64,000 nucleotides of DNA from the NCBI RefSeq assembly GCF_041260155.1, contig NC_091941.1, positions 36,652,747-36,716,746 on the forward strand, in the 5' to 3' direction. A model generated the notes under the pieces. That model saw only the letters and a program-made list of their open reading frames with translations. It did no database searches and was not told the origin of the DNA. The position numbers and the translations under genes were made by a program. This DNA is from Ptychodera flava (lineage: Eukaryota; Hemichordata; Enteropneusta; Ptychoderidae). Position 1 is the first letter of the stretch. Every line of letters begins with the position of its first letter. Below, piece after piece: positions 13,129 to 22,873 of this stretch.

Positions 13129-16100
13129 TGCAAGACCATAGCATGTATTATCCATCATAAAATGCTTGAAATGCGGAAATCACAAGGGAAAATCACTTGA
13201 TAAACTAAACTTGACAATGAAAGATTATGTAAAATTTGTTCAAATGAATGTGTTCTCAGTCAACAACCTGTCTTTCTATTTATTTCTTCATAGTATGCTA
13301 TTGTATTCAAAACACCGGCCTATCGAAAGCTGGACATCACAAATTCAATTACCGTACAAATCAAGCTCTTTAGACCCTCTGACAGCGAATACAGTGATCC
13401 AGTCAAATTCATATACAAACCAGCAGAATCAGGTGAGTTTCATAGATCATACATTTTAGCCTTTGTCCTACAATAAGTGAGTTACACAAGAAGATTAAAA
13501 GAAAGTGGCGCACATTTGATTCATTTAAGACATTTTTCTAAAGGACAAAACTTCCTGCAGAAATCTTCAGAAGCTGTGGATGCTCAGGGAAAGTAAAACT
13601 TTTTTAATTTTTTAATTTTTCCTTTAATTTATGTTAAGATTAGGTTCATATTAAATCTGCAGTTTTCACCCGTCAGAAGTAGCTATTGTTTTTATCATTC
13701 CCTCTTTTGATTGTGTAATCTGGTAATTATATAATACACAATGCCGGGCAGATGAATATTTCACATTGATAAAGAATTATTAGCATAAAATTTAAATGCC
13801 GAAACAATACCGAAACAGTGCTCCTTAATATAATTTGCATAAATTAATACTAATCTGCCCCATATCTTGCACTAATAGCTGGTAATACCGGACAATCCAT
13901 TTATGCTGTAGCTTTACAGTAAAGGAGAAACGTGTTTCACCAAAAATATTTCATTATGTTTCATCATGTGTCTTTCTTTCAGACGATGAAGGCATTCAAA
14001 GGAAGAGGCAGAAAGTGGCCAATTTTAGTAAATTTCTCACAGGAAACCAACCATTTAGTCGCAATAGTAAGTGACTTTCAATCTTCCACTACCCTATTAT
14101 CCCTCAAAATCATGAATATTATGTTTCGTGGTGACGATTAATACTCTTGTCTGTTCTTTTATTTCACCGGAGAACATGTGTTACTGATATTTTGATAAAA
14201 ACTCCATTCTGAATATGTATGTGATGAAACATTTTCTGCTGTCTTTTGTGAAATGCTGGCAAAATTTTGGACTGCAATCAATCACTGTCATATACTATAA
14301 AATGGTTATGGGTTCATGTGAGCAGCAGTCAGGTTTTCCTATTAACATAATTTTTGTTGTTTTTTCCAAAGAACAATTGCCAAAGCCAGAGTTAATTCCA
14401 CGACCAGGCTATGATGTCAGGGAATTATTACGGAGGAAAGTGGGAGAGAACTCAGGTGGTATGTTTGCTGTCCGTCCTAGTGGTCCTGTCTATCAACAAC
14501 AAAATGCCATGCAACGTCATCCACAGATGATGCCACCAAGAGGGGCAATGCCAGGGAGGCAAGCATTGAAGAGGCCGTATGGCACTGACAGGGTTCACGA
14601 ACCACCAGCCCACACAGCTACAACACTTATGCCAGGCATCCGTCAAGTTCCACCAAGTACAGCAGGACAGCATGGCTTTGCAGCTGGAAACCCTCCTGTA
14701 ATACGACATCATAGGAAAGAAGTCCCTATCCCACAAGCAGCACCAGCACTTCCGACATTGACAAAGCCACCTGGTGACTTTCCCTTCACTAGTGTCCTTG
14801 ACTTCCAGGCTGAGTCTTATCAGGCACCAGGTGTAGCACAGGCAATGAATGAAATCCTTGAAAGACAGGGGAGACATCCTCAAATGAGATCACCTAGAAG
14901 AGCAGCAGAGGCGCAGTCGTTTTCACCAATCAGTGATGACAGCTTCTCCTTCACCCATCAACGGTCACCAAAGATTGAATCCAGCGCCACCGAAGACAAA
15001 TTTTTTGATCAAATATTCCCAGGTTTATCCCCGACATCGGAGACTGACTTTGGAAAGCTTTCAGCAGATGCTGTGTCAGAATTCTTCGCTGCTAGTGAAT
15101 TTGAGGCAAACAGCTCGTCTACTCCAAAGCCAGATTTCAGACAGCGCATGAACCCTGCTCAGAGAGCTTTGGGAGCCTTGGGGAGTGATGTTGTCTGTGA
15201 TGGGAGTCCAGTGATTGATATGAAGGAGCCATTTGCCAGTGTCAGTGTTGGAGATGCTGCTGATGAGTTGAATGCAATTGCTCCTGACTTACCAGAAGGA
15301 GGAAATGGTACAGTTTATGGTATCAACCCACCTTTTAAGATTCCAAACACACATAATGATCAAACAGTACCTAACTCCAACCCCTGTCAGCAAATGGAGA
15401 CAGAGGTAATGGAGGCTGAGCAGGTAGTTCCGCAGACTGAGTTCTACCCGACTGTGTCTGCCGTGATCGATCATAATGGCGGGAAGCTGGAAATGCCGGA
15501 GTTTGGAGTTTGCCTGGTGGTTCCCCAGAATGCCATTCCGTCTGGGCAACCACAGAAAATCTTCCTGAGTGTCAGCTGGTGCAAAGTTGACAAGCCTCCC
15601 TTGGAAAACGGTGAATCGTGGGTCAGTCCTGTTGTTTGCTGCGAGCCAACTGGGTTGAAATTCCAAACACCCGTGGCACTGTCTTTCCAGCATTGCCTTA
15701 ATTTCAAGGATAAACACAGAGGATTCATCAATCTGCATTGTAGCAATACAGAAATTGGTAAGTTAATTTCTCTATGTTAAATCTTTCCTCTGAATTATAA
15801 TACTTTCTAAACATGTACTGATGTCAAGGTCATTTTCAGCATTGATACTCTTGATACTTCCTAGTAAATACTATCTTGTTAGAATGTAAATTTCTACACA
15901 ATAAATAAATGTATATAGCAGATTATGAAATAAATTACAGTTTATGTGATTTGGCAGTATAGCTGCTGATTAATACTTTCACAGGAGGATTGAAAGATTA
16001 ATGACTCTAGCATTTCCTTAAAAGAACTTAAAGTGAAAATTGTTAATATTTGTCCAAAAATCAGTTACAAGTTGCTTACGTGAAAAATCAACTTTCTAAA

Positions 16101-19100
16101 TTCTTGCAGGAACAGAAAACAACTGGCAGAAGAAATCCATCCTTGACCAAGGAGACTGTTCTTGTATTGTGGATGAGACAAGATGTATTGTTATCACGGA
16201 TCATTTCACAAAGTACGGAATGAGCGCCACAATGACGGAGGACATGTCAAAGCGTATCAAAGTTGCTGTGTTTGCGGCGCCAATGAGTCATTCACATTCC
16301 AATGCTGTTCTACGGGTCTACGCCATCAATGGCACTCCAGATGCATATCAGGTATGAGGACATCCGATAAAATCAGGTCAAAGGTCATGTGCTTGATCAA
16401 AATTAAGAACTTGAGTGTGTGCAAAATTAACCCAGCTAACATCCAATTTTGTTAATGTGTTATTCTGACATACATACAAAGGTTACATGTGAATAGAATT
16501 CTTCCTGTAGCCTTCTCTTGTTTTATTACAATTTATTGTCTGTCATACTCACCATAGAGGACATTAGCTGAATCTCTTTCCAACCTCATTTCAGTTTTCA
16601 ATCTATCATACATTATTTAATGTCAAACTCTAATGAAACATTGAAATTTTGCCTTTTTTGTATTCTTGCCTGTACAATCCTGCACATTCTAGGTAAAACC
16701 AACAGTAAATGCTTTATCGATTAACTGACTCACTAGTAAATGCAAAATATTCATTTTTAGGAAATGATAAATGAAGAGAAACAAATGAATGGCACTCTTG
16801 CTGAAGCGACAAAATATTATCCTTTTTTTGACAACAACATGGATTTGGATGTTATCTTGACCCATATTGACGATGGATGGGCATTAATCAATTGTCCAAC
16901 ACAAATTGTAAGTACTCTTTATTTATTTGTATCATTTTAATTTTTGTCACTGTAACTATCTAGTATGTCAAAGTTGCTTGGTTTTAATCCTTATTGGCTG
17001 ATTTCATATTGGTCAGTCGATTTCTATGATTTGTCAGCTACTGTATTTCCAGCAATTGGTTGGCAAACTGTTGAATAGTGTTTATTAGTTGACTGTAATA
17101 GGGTTTTCTATCGACTGTGCAATTGCACAAATTGTGCATTTCGAACCACTCTCTGCCCTTTAAAAGTTACTGACAGCACGAAAATCATGCACAAAACACA
17201 GCAAGCAAATACGCCCATATGATGGTGACCCAAGCGCATGGTGTAGTTACCTGTTAATTTGCTGTTGTCAAGTCAAGTCTGCCCCCTAATTTTGATGAAT
17301 GGGGCAGAAATTGCCCCTTCAATGAACATGCAGAGAAAACACTGCTGTAATTTGTTGGCTGATGTTTGTGATGAAGTTGACTGGACTTCTGTGATCACCT
17401 GACTGGTTTGTTTGATTTGTCAGCTGTTGTTTCTAGATCCTGTGACCAATAGGGTAATGTCTGTAAACTAAGTGGAAGTGTACAGTTGATTTATTTACAT
17501 TTATGCAAGAACAGAGACAATACCTGTAACTTCTGGTAACATCTTCATCATTTTGAATCTGTTTGTAACGTTTGAAGTTTAAAGATACTACATTCCATCG
17601 GACAATCCTGAGAACAAAGAGAGATATATTGTTTTAATAAGTAAAAAATCAGCATTTTTTATTTTTGTCCATTATACTTTCTTCTTCATCCCCCAAACAC
17701 ATGTCAAAATAGAAAGTGTTCTTGCACACATGATGCATCATGAATATTATGTAATGTTATTGTTGACAGAGAAATTCTTGTCTGGACTAGAATTCAGTTG
17801 TCAATGATAATACTTGACGTTACACACATACAGGATGTGTTGACAAATTCATTGCCATGCATGTGTTGACAAAGTCATTGCCAGGCTTCTGAACATGATT
17901 TATTGAGTGGAATAAGAAACTGTATTTCACAAAGAGAACAAACTTAATGCAAAATGCTTGGCAGTTACAGTCAATGGAGATTAAATGTGATGTACAATAC
18001 TATAGAATTATCAAGTGATATGCTGATTAAACTATCAATTTGCATATGTTCCTCCTGAAATTGCCTTATTGAGATACTTTACATGAAAATACCCCCGGTA
18101 CTGTGTTGTGTGTGATGTCATCTAAGTACCATTGAATGTATTCCTCAGTGACAATACATTCAGCACTGTTTCCATTTAAGATACAGTAACTGATAGAAAC
18201 ACCTCCCTGAATTCTATAATTACAGGTAGGAAGTGCCAGGGTGAGTTACTTTTTGACTCTCAAATTCTTAAAATATGTTCCTGGTCTACTACTTGTTTTG
18301 GCACATTTTGAAGCCCAGATCTACAACAAATGAATTTTTCACAGACTTTTTGTGAAAATAGAACCTTTAATTTTACCCAATTGAGTAAATCTTGGATTTT
18401 AAATTTGTTCAGCTGCTGCCGGTTTTTCTCAAATTTTAATAAATTTAAATAACTCTTTTTCTCTCACCTTGTACTTATAGGCTCTACCAAGGAAAGACAT
18501 CCTGGAAGGTTTCAAAACAAGCTGTACATTCCGCTTTGCTGATCAAGGAAAGGGTGCCTTAAATTTTGGAACCAACATCCATGTACACCAACAAAACAAT
18601 ACAAATAGCCCAATTTGCTTTGTTGTCAGTCAGAGTCTTGAGGTAATTTTTTTTCACATCTTTTATAAAAAAGTTCAGTGTTTGTTCCTTCTGTTCCACT
18701 GTATGGACAGTGGTTATACCTCTTATTTGACATGGAATCATCATGGACACAACAAACCAGTCTCTTGTAATGTTAAAAAAAGAATGAATCAGACAATATC
18801 ATACATGTCTCAGTGCAAGAGGGGCGTATCTGCTATGCGTTAACACTAGAGAAGCGCTCCTCTGGCACTGGGCCATTGATTATGAGTGTTACTGTGAAAA
18901 AACTGCAGGAAAATACAGAGCAAACTAGAACGGAACTGAGCGAGAGAGAAAGAGAGAAATGTGTGTGAGAGAGAGAGAGAGAGAGAGGAGAGAGACAGAA
19001 ACAGAGAGATATGACGGAGGAACAGGATAGCATCTGGCTAGAAAAATAATGTTTTTGTGAATGTTATTAATACCACTGAAACTGAAATGTGGTTCAGACT

Positions 19101-20090
19101 GTACATACATTTTTACAATCTTTCATGCCAGATTAATGACTGAATTATAATTTCTTTTTATATTTTCAGCCACCAAAGCCAGTACATGTACCTGTAGGAG
19201 CAAGTTATCCAGCATCCTATGTAGATCCTTGGAGTCAACGACCCCCGCCGAGAGCTGTTGAAAGACCAATGCTTGCACTACCCCCACCATCATTTGATGG
19301 CTCTGTGCAGAGTTTTCCATCCACCAACAACGCTTTCTTTCAAAGATCTCCATCTGCAGAAAGCACCATCAGACAATTGCAACAGCATCCACCTTTAGCT
19401 GTAGACAGGCTACGAAAGGTGATCCCGTTTCATATCAAATGTCAGCTTGGCTTGCGGTTAAATCCGCTGCGCGACCCCATTGGAAATGACTGGCGCATGT
19501 TGGCAGACGAGATGAAGCTCAGTGCTCTCATTGAAAACTTTAAAATGAAATCTAGCCCTACAGATGAACTCTTGTTGATCTGGGAATCCAACCATGATGC
19601 AAGTAAAGAGTTAGGTGAACTAATCCAGATACTACGCAAGATAGGAAGACCAGATGCTGCACAGATCCTGGAGGAATACCTTCAGCAGCAAGGTCAAGGT
19701 TTCCAACAAAATAGTAGTGGCAGTCACATGACGGGGATTTCAGCTCCCAACGCCCAACAACATGCCACTGTCAAGGTAGAGACAGAAGACAATGCCCCAG
19801 ACTTGCTTCAACTTCAAGCTGGTGATGCTCCAGTCCCAGATATCCGTCAAAATACTCCAAACATGCTTCCGAACCCTTCCAGTGTCCCCAATAATGTTAC
19901 AATGCCAAACTCACATGTACCAGGTGTTGATGGGCAGGGTGATTGTTTCGATAGCTTGGAATTTCTAAACGCAAAGTGTGATGCAATCCAAAATGAGCAG
20001 CTGAGGGATGCCACTCTCAACACACTTCAGATGAATAGATCCCAGTCTGACGAAGCCAATGAAAATTTTCAGTCAGAAATGCTTCATTGA
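45..20090 (+). CDS. Rel/NF-kB transcription factor fused to ZU5-UPA-death domain (5' partial)
   Basis: Exons read from splice sites and continuous phase: 45-193, 11203-11294, 11640-11780, 12234-12338, 12911-12987, 13294-13432, 13983-14066, 14372-15757, 16110-16351, 16761-16907, 18481-18642, 19170-20090 (stop TGA 20088-20090); 3645 bp, about 1214 residues. The first in-window exon starts inside the Rel homology domain (SLVGKDCHDG core), so the start codon and DNA-recognition loop lie upstream. Order: rest of Rel DNA-binding lobe (1-127, window numbering), IPT dimerisation lobe (128-236), basic NLS (RKRQK, about 241), Pro/Gln/Met-rich linker (262-615), ZU5 (618-760), UPA (765-908), Pro-rich spacer, death domain (982-1080), Asn/Gln-rich tail. 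No ankyrin repeats are seen. Known Rel proteins are cytoplasmic-nuclear dimers binding kB DNA; UNC5/PIDD-type ZU5-UPA-DD modules are autoinhibitory signalling platforms. The combined function is inferred. The Rel lobe looks closer to c-Rel/Dorsal (RLCFQ, VLSNPVYDK) than to p105. Confidence 0.9.
600..830. repeat. Dispersed repeat family C, copy 1
   Basis: Contains GGTGCGGCATGGCAAACCCA, TGCATTTTGTGATAAAAGCA, a GATACCGAGCCAC block and a terminal CAAAATGGCTGCCAGAC. The reverse complement of 4930-5400 carries the same blocks in the same order, so these are two diverged copies in opposite orientation. Confidence 0.7.
1100..2700. repeat. Diverged tandem repeat, unit roughly 270-380 bp
   Basis: The block GGGTACCGCAAAAT or a decayed form recurs near 1170, 1530, 1905, 2174 and 2550. 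Around each lie TGACATATTTTAATATGCAA-like, CTACCAATTTTTACC-like and GAAATAGACTTTT-like segments in the same order. Copies differ by many substitutions and indels, so the array is old. Confidence 0.75.
2930..3400. repeat. Short tandem repeat array, unit about 110-140 bp
   Basis: The block ATCGTTTCTAAAC followed by a CATAAATTAGCA-like stretch, then CTTTCTTCAT and ATTTAGCTGCTCTA, recurs from about 2941, 3084, 3196 and 3306. Copies are diverged. Confidence 0.65.
4930..5400. repeat. Dispersed repeat family C, copy 2 (reverse), with internal duplication
   Basis: Reverse orientation relative to 600-830. It holds two tandem versions of its own: CATTTATGATGG...CCACAGA.TCATCTGTA near 4930-5070 and again near 5115-5250, each ending in an AAATGGCNGCCATACC/AGACC-like block. 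Confidence 0.65.
5911..6713 (-). pseudogene. Decayed non-LTR retrotransposon (LINE) ORF2 C-terminal fragment
   Basis: Minus-strand translation shows the far C-terminal region of a LINE polymerase in pieces: RIWNRLLVMPDNRLTKKVFI (6481-6560), NWSSEVYDVFNEL (about 6430), ELRTYVTFKETCGPEEYL and SQRSLVAYLRSGTLPL (about 6200-6320), CEFC (about 6150), and ETETHFLFYCKAYGHRR (about 6070-6125). The CxxC...HFLFxC pattern is the usual zinc-binding end of these enzymes. An in-frame stop after KKVFI and at least two frameshifts break it. The reverse-transcriptase and endonuclease domains are missing. It sits antisense in the Rel intron. Confidence 0.8.
7590..7625 (+). promoter_or_regulatory. Candidate TATA/Inr core promoter inside the Rel intron
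   Basis: TATAAAAGG at 7590-7598 is followed 31 nt later by an initiator-like TCATCA (A at 7621). An ATG at about 7658 opens only a 34-codon frame. The spacing is canonical for a TATA promoter, but AT-rich DNA gives chance TATA boxes, so this is a candidate only. Confidence 0.35.
7900..8150. promoter_or_regulatory. Cluster of CGCGAGA / TCTCGCGAGA elements
   Basis: The palindrome TCTCGCGAGA lies at 8134-8143. Related CGCGAGA or TCTCGC sites lie near 7905, 7926, 7959 and 8145. In vertebrates TCTCGCGAGA is a known promoter element of CpG-rich housekeeping promoters. The surrounding intron is AT-rich and CpG-poor by eye, so the local concentration is notable. Confidence 0.4.
10413..10635. mobile_element. 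MITE-like repeat family A, copy 1
   Basis: Ends are inverted: ACCCTTTGAGTGC at the left and GCACTCAAAGGGTTA at the right. The inside carries AAAGTCAATTTTTG, TTGCCAAAATTTTGAT and ACAAAATTTACAGAAAAATT. The same parts recur at 25557-25769 and 27059-27279 in reverse orientation. No coding capacity. Confidence 0.75.
13031..13128. repeat. Compound (TG)n-(GA)n microsatellite
   Basis: About 50 bp of TG repeats with a few interruptions followed by about 45 bp of GA repeats, 40 bp downstream of the donor of exon 12911-12987. Long open frames across it on both strands are repeat artefacts. Confidence 0.95.
13983..14066 (+). other. Rel-domain end with nuclear localisation signal
   Basis: This 84-bp exon encodes DDEGIQRKRQKVANFSKFLT. 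The basic run RKRQK follows an acidic stretch, as in the family just after the IPT lobe, where it is the NLS masked by IkB-type ankyrin repeats. The exon ends in phase 1 and joins the linker exon at 14372. Confidence 0.85.
14372..15430 (+). other. Pro/Gln/Met-rich linker, possible activation region
   Basis: First two thirds of the 1386-bp exon 14372-15757. It encodes about 350 residues rich in Pro, Gln, Met and Ser, with no ankyrin or other recognisable fold. Two hydrophobic-acidic clusters stand out: DDSFSF (near 14935) and DKFFDQIFPGL (near 14995), followed by repeated Ser/Thr-Pro. Such clusters resemble transactivation motifs of Rel proteins, but that role is inference. The same uninterrupted exon runs straight into the ZU5 domain. 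Confidence 0.6.
15436..16210 (+). other. ZU5 domain with HFT motif
   Basis: Split over exons 14372-15757 and 16110-16351. Blocks match the UNC5 ZU5: GGKLEMPEFGVCLVVPQNAI, then SPVVCCEPTGLKFQTPVALS, then a Cys-rich CSCIVDETRCIVITD. In other family members the last block ends NLSTY (UNC5) or HFSWY (PIDD1); here it is HFTKY at 16202-16210. ZU5 domains pack onto UPA and the death domain to hold the module closed. Confidence 0.88.
16211..18642 (+). other. UPA domain coding segment
   Basis: Three exons (rest of 16110-16351, 16761-16907, 18481-18642). Blocks follow UNC5 UPA: KRIKVAVFAAP, LRVYAINGTPDAYQ, then DVILTHIDDGW and TSCTFRFADQGKGAL. UPA (conserved in UNC5, PIDD and ankyrins) sits between ZU5 and the death domain. 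Introns here are phase 0. Confidence 0.82.
18938..19012. repeat. Imperfect (GA)n microsatellite
   Basis: GAGA-rich tract with AAGA, TGTG and ACAG interruptions in the last Rel intron. Confidence 0.9.
19393..19684 (+). other. Death domain, UNC5-like
   Basis: Encoded inside the last exon. It reads VIPFHIKCQLGLRLNPLRD, then GNDWRMLADEMKLS, then SSPTDELLLIWESN, then LGELIQILRKIGRPDAAQIL. The GNDWRMLA and SPT...L..WE blocks match UNC5 closely. About 98 residues, normal for a six-helix death domain. It should mediate homotypic contacts with other death-domain proteins; the partner is unknown. Confidence 0.9.
19685..20090 (+). other. Asn/Gln-rich C-terminal tail with SUMO-type motif
   Basis: About 134 residues of low complexity after the death domain, ending in MLH and TGA at 20088-20090. 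It contains VKVE at 19770-19781, followed by acidic residues, a good fit to the sumoylation consensus (hydrophobic-Lys-x-Glu). No further domain is recognised. Confidence 0.6.
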
Positions 20091-20173
20091 TGTGACTTGT
20101 CAAATGCAGCCATAAAACTTATTTCTTTTAGGTTCAGGTCACTTCAAATTTACACTGAAAAAGGATGTAATAT

Positions 20174-20179
20174 AATAAA
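20174..20179 (+). terminator. Candidate polyadenylation signal of the Rel gene
   Basis: AATAAA 84 bp past the stop codon. Further AATAAA sites downstream (for example 22615) could serve a longer 3' UTR. Confidence 0.35.
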
Positions 20180-22755
20180 ACAGGTTATTTTCTAAAGCTT
20201 TCCATGTTTAGTACTACTAAATTTATCATAGGCTAATTAAAAGAAATCTCTATAAAAATTGAAAAGCATTCTAAAATTGCATGTTAGGCTGCAATGAGAC
20301 AAATTTTCATAGGTTAATTGCTAAACTTTCTGCAAAAAAATGGGGACATACGTTCTTTTAAAAATCAGTAACCATATCGTTAAATCTGAGATTTTTTGAA
20401 TAATTGCTAGTGGATAGCAAGTTTTTTTTAATGTATTATTCCAAATTTGGAATAGTTTACAGGAATATTTCCTGCCCTCAAATCTGTTACATGTGTGACG
20501 TTTTATGTCGGAAGCTGCTGCTTGCAATGAAAATACCAGTGAGAATTTCATCTAGGGATGGAATGCTGCAGTGAGTGACTAAAGCCAGTTTTTGAATTCA
20601 ATAGAAATGGCTGAAGTTGTGATATACAGCAGAGCCATTGTTTTGTCAGCTGCCGAGTGGATGAACCAAACAAAACACAAACAATCTCTACATGTTTTTA
20701 TCTCGAGAAATTGTTTTACAAATATTTTACAAATACTAGAGTAAGGGTATTTCAAAATTTCCTGCATAAGAAAGGCTGGTATTTTTTAAAGTTTGTAACA
20801 GATTCCAACATATAAGTAGGTGTGTTTTCACCATGATTAATTTAAGGTATATGTACTCATGGTAATGGACAGCGCCCTCAACCATGCTATGCTTCCTGGT
20901 CAGATTCAGCGTGGCTTTCACATGACAGTGAGGTTCATACCAAAAGCTGTATAATATCATTTGTGACAAGATTCGGAATCTGCACAAACATTCAACTGCA
21001 GGGTAAAATCACCTGAATTTATTTCAATGTTTGCTGAGGACCAGCATTGCCTTTGAAAGCCATGTTGATAACTACAAAATTCACAAAGCCTTTCCGCTTG
21101 TCATAATTGTAGATGACAAAGAAACCATTTGGTGTAACAAGCTACAAGTGTCAGCACTTCACCAAAAGCCTTTCATTGGTCCTATACAACCAAGAACAAT
21201 GACAAATTTACACAGACAAGGATGAAAGTGACAGCAAATTGCTTTCAGCCAAATGTTGAAAAAATGAATTGTTGATAAACATGATAATCGCAGATATGCA
21301 GACAACTTACCTTTCAAGGAACGCCGATCAAATGATATGTTGTGATGGCATTGTTACCAGTACATTTTCCAAGTTATGACAATATTGAATATCTTCAAAG
21401 AGCTCTTGAATAGGAGAAAAATGATGAAAAGTTGTCCAGTAAACTGTATCTTTGGCAGAGTAACAATGCAATGATAGCTTTGTAGTTTCCTTGCAGAGGT
21501 GGTTTTATCATAGAGTTTATGTTTATTGTGCTTGAGCAATATCATGGGCAAGCCGCATACTAATTTTTCTCATTATGTACAAGACCAGGAATTTCTAAAT
21601 AGAATATTGCACCTGGCATTCACTGTCAATGAACAACTATCATAGTTAGATTTAAATCATTGTAATTTTAAATTACCTGCTAGAATTTTACCTTTTAAAC
21701 ATGCTTTATTGTATGAATTTCAAGTTTCTTTAAGAAGATGCTTTTTGTAGAATTTAAAGTAAAGATTTATTTATAAGTGAAGTTTGTTTATAGCAGTATA
21801 AATTCTCCACGAACTTTTTTACGAATCTAGAATAGTTATAAAAAGATGCAAATCATAAACACAAACTTCTCATGAAAAAATTCTATCATCATTTTAAACA
21901 AAGCAAACATTTGGAGTTCATGGTGAGATTTTTGCAAGACATACTTATCGATGTTTGTATTAGAATTTATTAACATATTTAGTTATATATTTGAGATTTC
22001 TATCAATTCTATTGCCAATTATTTTTGTATTTCACACAATTAAATATTTTATGTCCTGGTAAACAACAGCTTTACGTGGTATTTGTTGCATTTTTAATCA
22101 ACTGATATTTTGTTTATTTTTTTAAAAACCTCAAAGGATTTTTGAAAGTTTGTTTATATTTCTGTAAAAAGCATTTAGTGTTAGCAGGCCTAAATCCCAT
22201 TACTTGATACAGATATGAATAGCTGTACACATGTAAGTAGAGATTTGTGTGACCTTTAACCTTTTGAACCCTCAGCTTGACTAGCAGAGATTAATTATCA
22301 AATCATGGTTTTGTGAAAAAACAAAATCAAATTTTTCCCTTTTTGATAAATATTTTCGGGGCATCAAGATGCAAGATATTTTGAATGAAAATCCCCAACA
22401 AGTTTACTTTGTTCAAAATAATGATTATGAAAGAAATTGGACATGAAGTTTAAAGTGTGTCATAGAGAAAGTACAGATAGCATTTATGGAAATTCACAGA
22501 AAATGATGTGTGACTGTTTTGGACTGACAGCATTGTCTGGTCCCTTTGTGTTTTATTGTGGTTTTATACCAAGCTTGCACCGTACAACAATAGTTTGTAA
22601 CATATCAATGGTGTAATAAAATCAAAGATTTTAAACTGAGTGTTTGGAGTACGTGTAGTATCTCTGGGACAAGCAGTGGCCAATGTTGTTATACATGTAG
22701 TGTGTATGAGCATGTTTGCGTCCAGGCTGTTGCAGGTCTAAGGTCGGTACTATAT

Positions 22756-22873
22756 ATTATTGCCTGAATACATGGTTTATGTGCCTGAGAGCAGATGATG
22801 ATTTGCCCGACGCCAGGAGGGCAAATTGTCTCCTGCTGCGAGGGCACATAAACCCATGTATTCAGGCAATAAT
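22756..22873. repeat. Large perfect-type hairpin (foldback)
   Basis: Left arm 22756-22785 (ATTATTGCCTGAATACATGG...) and right arm 22843-22873 are reverse complements over about 30 bp with one extra G. A smaller hairpin, ATTTGCCC...GGGCAAAT at 22801-22826, sits in the loop. Outside, TTTATTACATGCCTC (22877-22891) and GAGGCATGTAATAAA (23166-23180) form another inverted pair, so the unit may extend to 23180. Confidence 0.85.

Larger units (their letters stand above)
45..13432 (+). other. Rel homology domain coding segment (exons 1-6 in window)
   Basis: The N-terminal lobe continues from GPAELVVSTVSKEDPPCPHP (45-193) through MGVRCERKKEIKEAF (11203-11294) to DLDVNCLRLCFQLY and SNPVYDK (11640-11780). 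The IPT lobe follows: NLQIVRIDKTSGKVSGGDEI (12234-12338), DIEVRFMEEQWEA (12911-12987) and AIVFKTPAYRKLDIT with LFRPSDSEYSDPVKF (13294-13432). These are the classic Rel signature blocks. The extra insert of vertebrate p50 between the lobes is absent, which favours the Rel/Dorsal class. The first two exons are separated by an 11-kb intron; phase 2 carry-over gives Ser at the junction. Confidence 0.93.
11295..19169 (+). other. Short introns of the Rel gene
   Basis: Introns 11295-11639, 11781-12233, 12339-12910, 12988-13293, 13433-13982, 14067-14371, 15758-16109, 16352-16760, 16908-18480 and 18643-19169 all have GT donors and AG acceptors. Microsatellites occur at 13031-13128 and about 18940-19010. 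I see no other gene or structured element in them. Confidence 0.8.

Noticed and set aside
12769..13200. 143-codon + frame and 90-codon - frame
   Set aside because: The frame crosses a real Rel exon (12911-12987) and then the TG/GA microsatellite; the rest is artefact.
14215..14371. In-frame ATG upstream of the linker exon as a separate gene start
   Set aside because: The stretch before 14372 is intron-like (T-rich, ends TTTTTTCCAAAG), and the acceptor joins the NLS exon in correct phase. Kept only as the alternative to be tested.
14452..15738. Long minus-strand open frames opposite the Rel linker and ZU5
   Set aside because: Shadows of a long GC-richer coding exon; Trp/Cys-rich composition and no homology.
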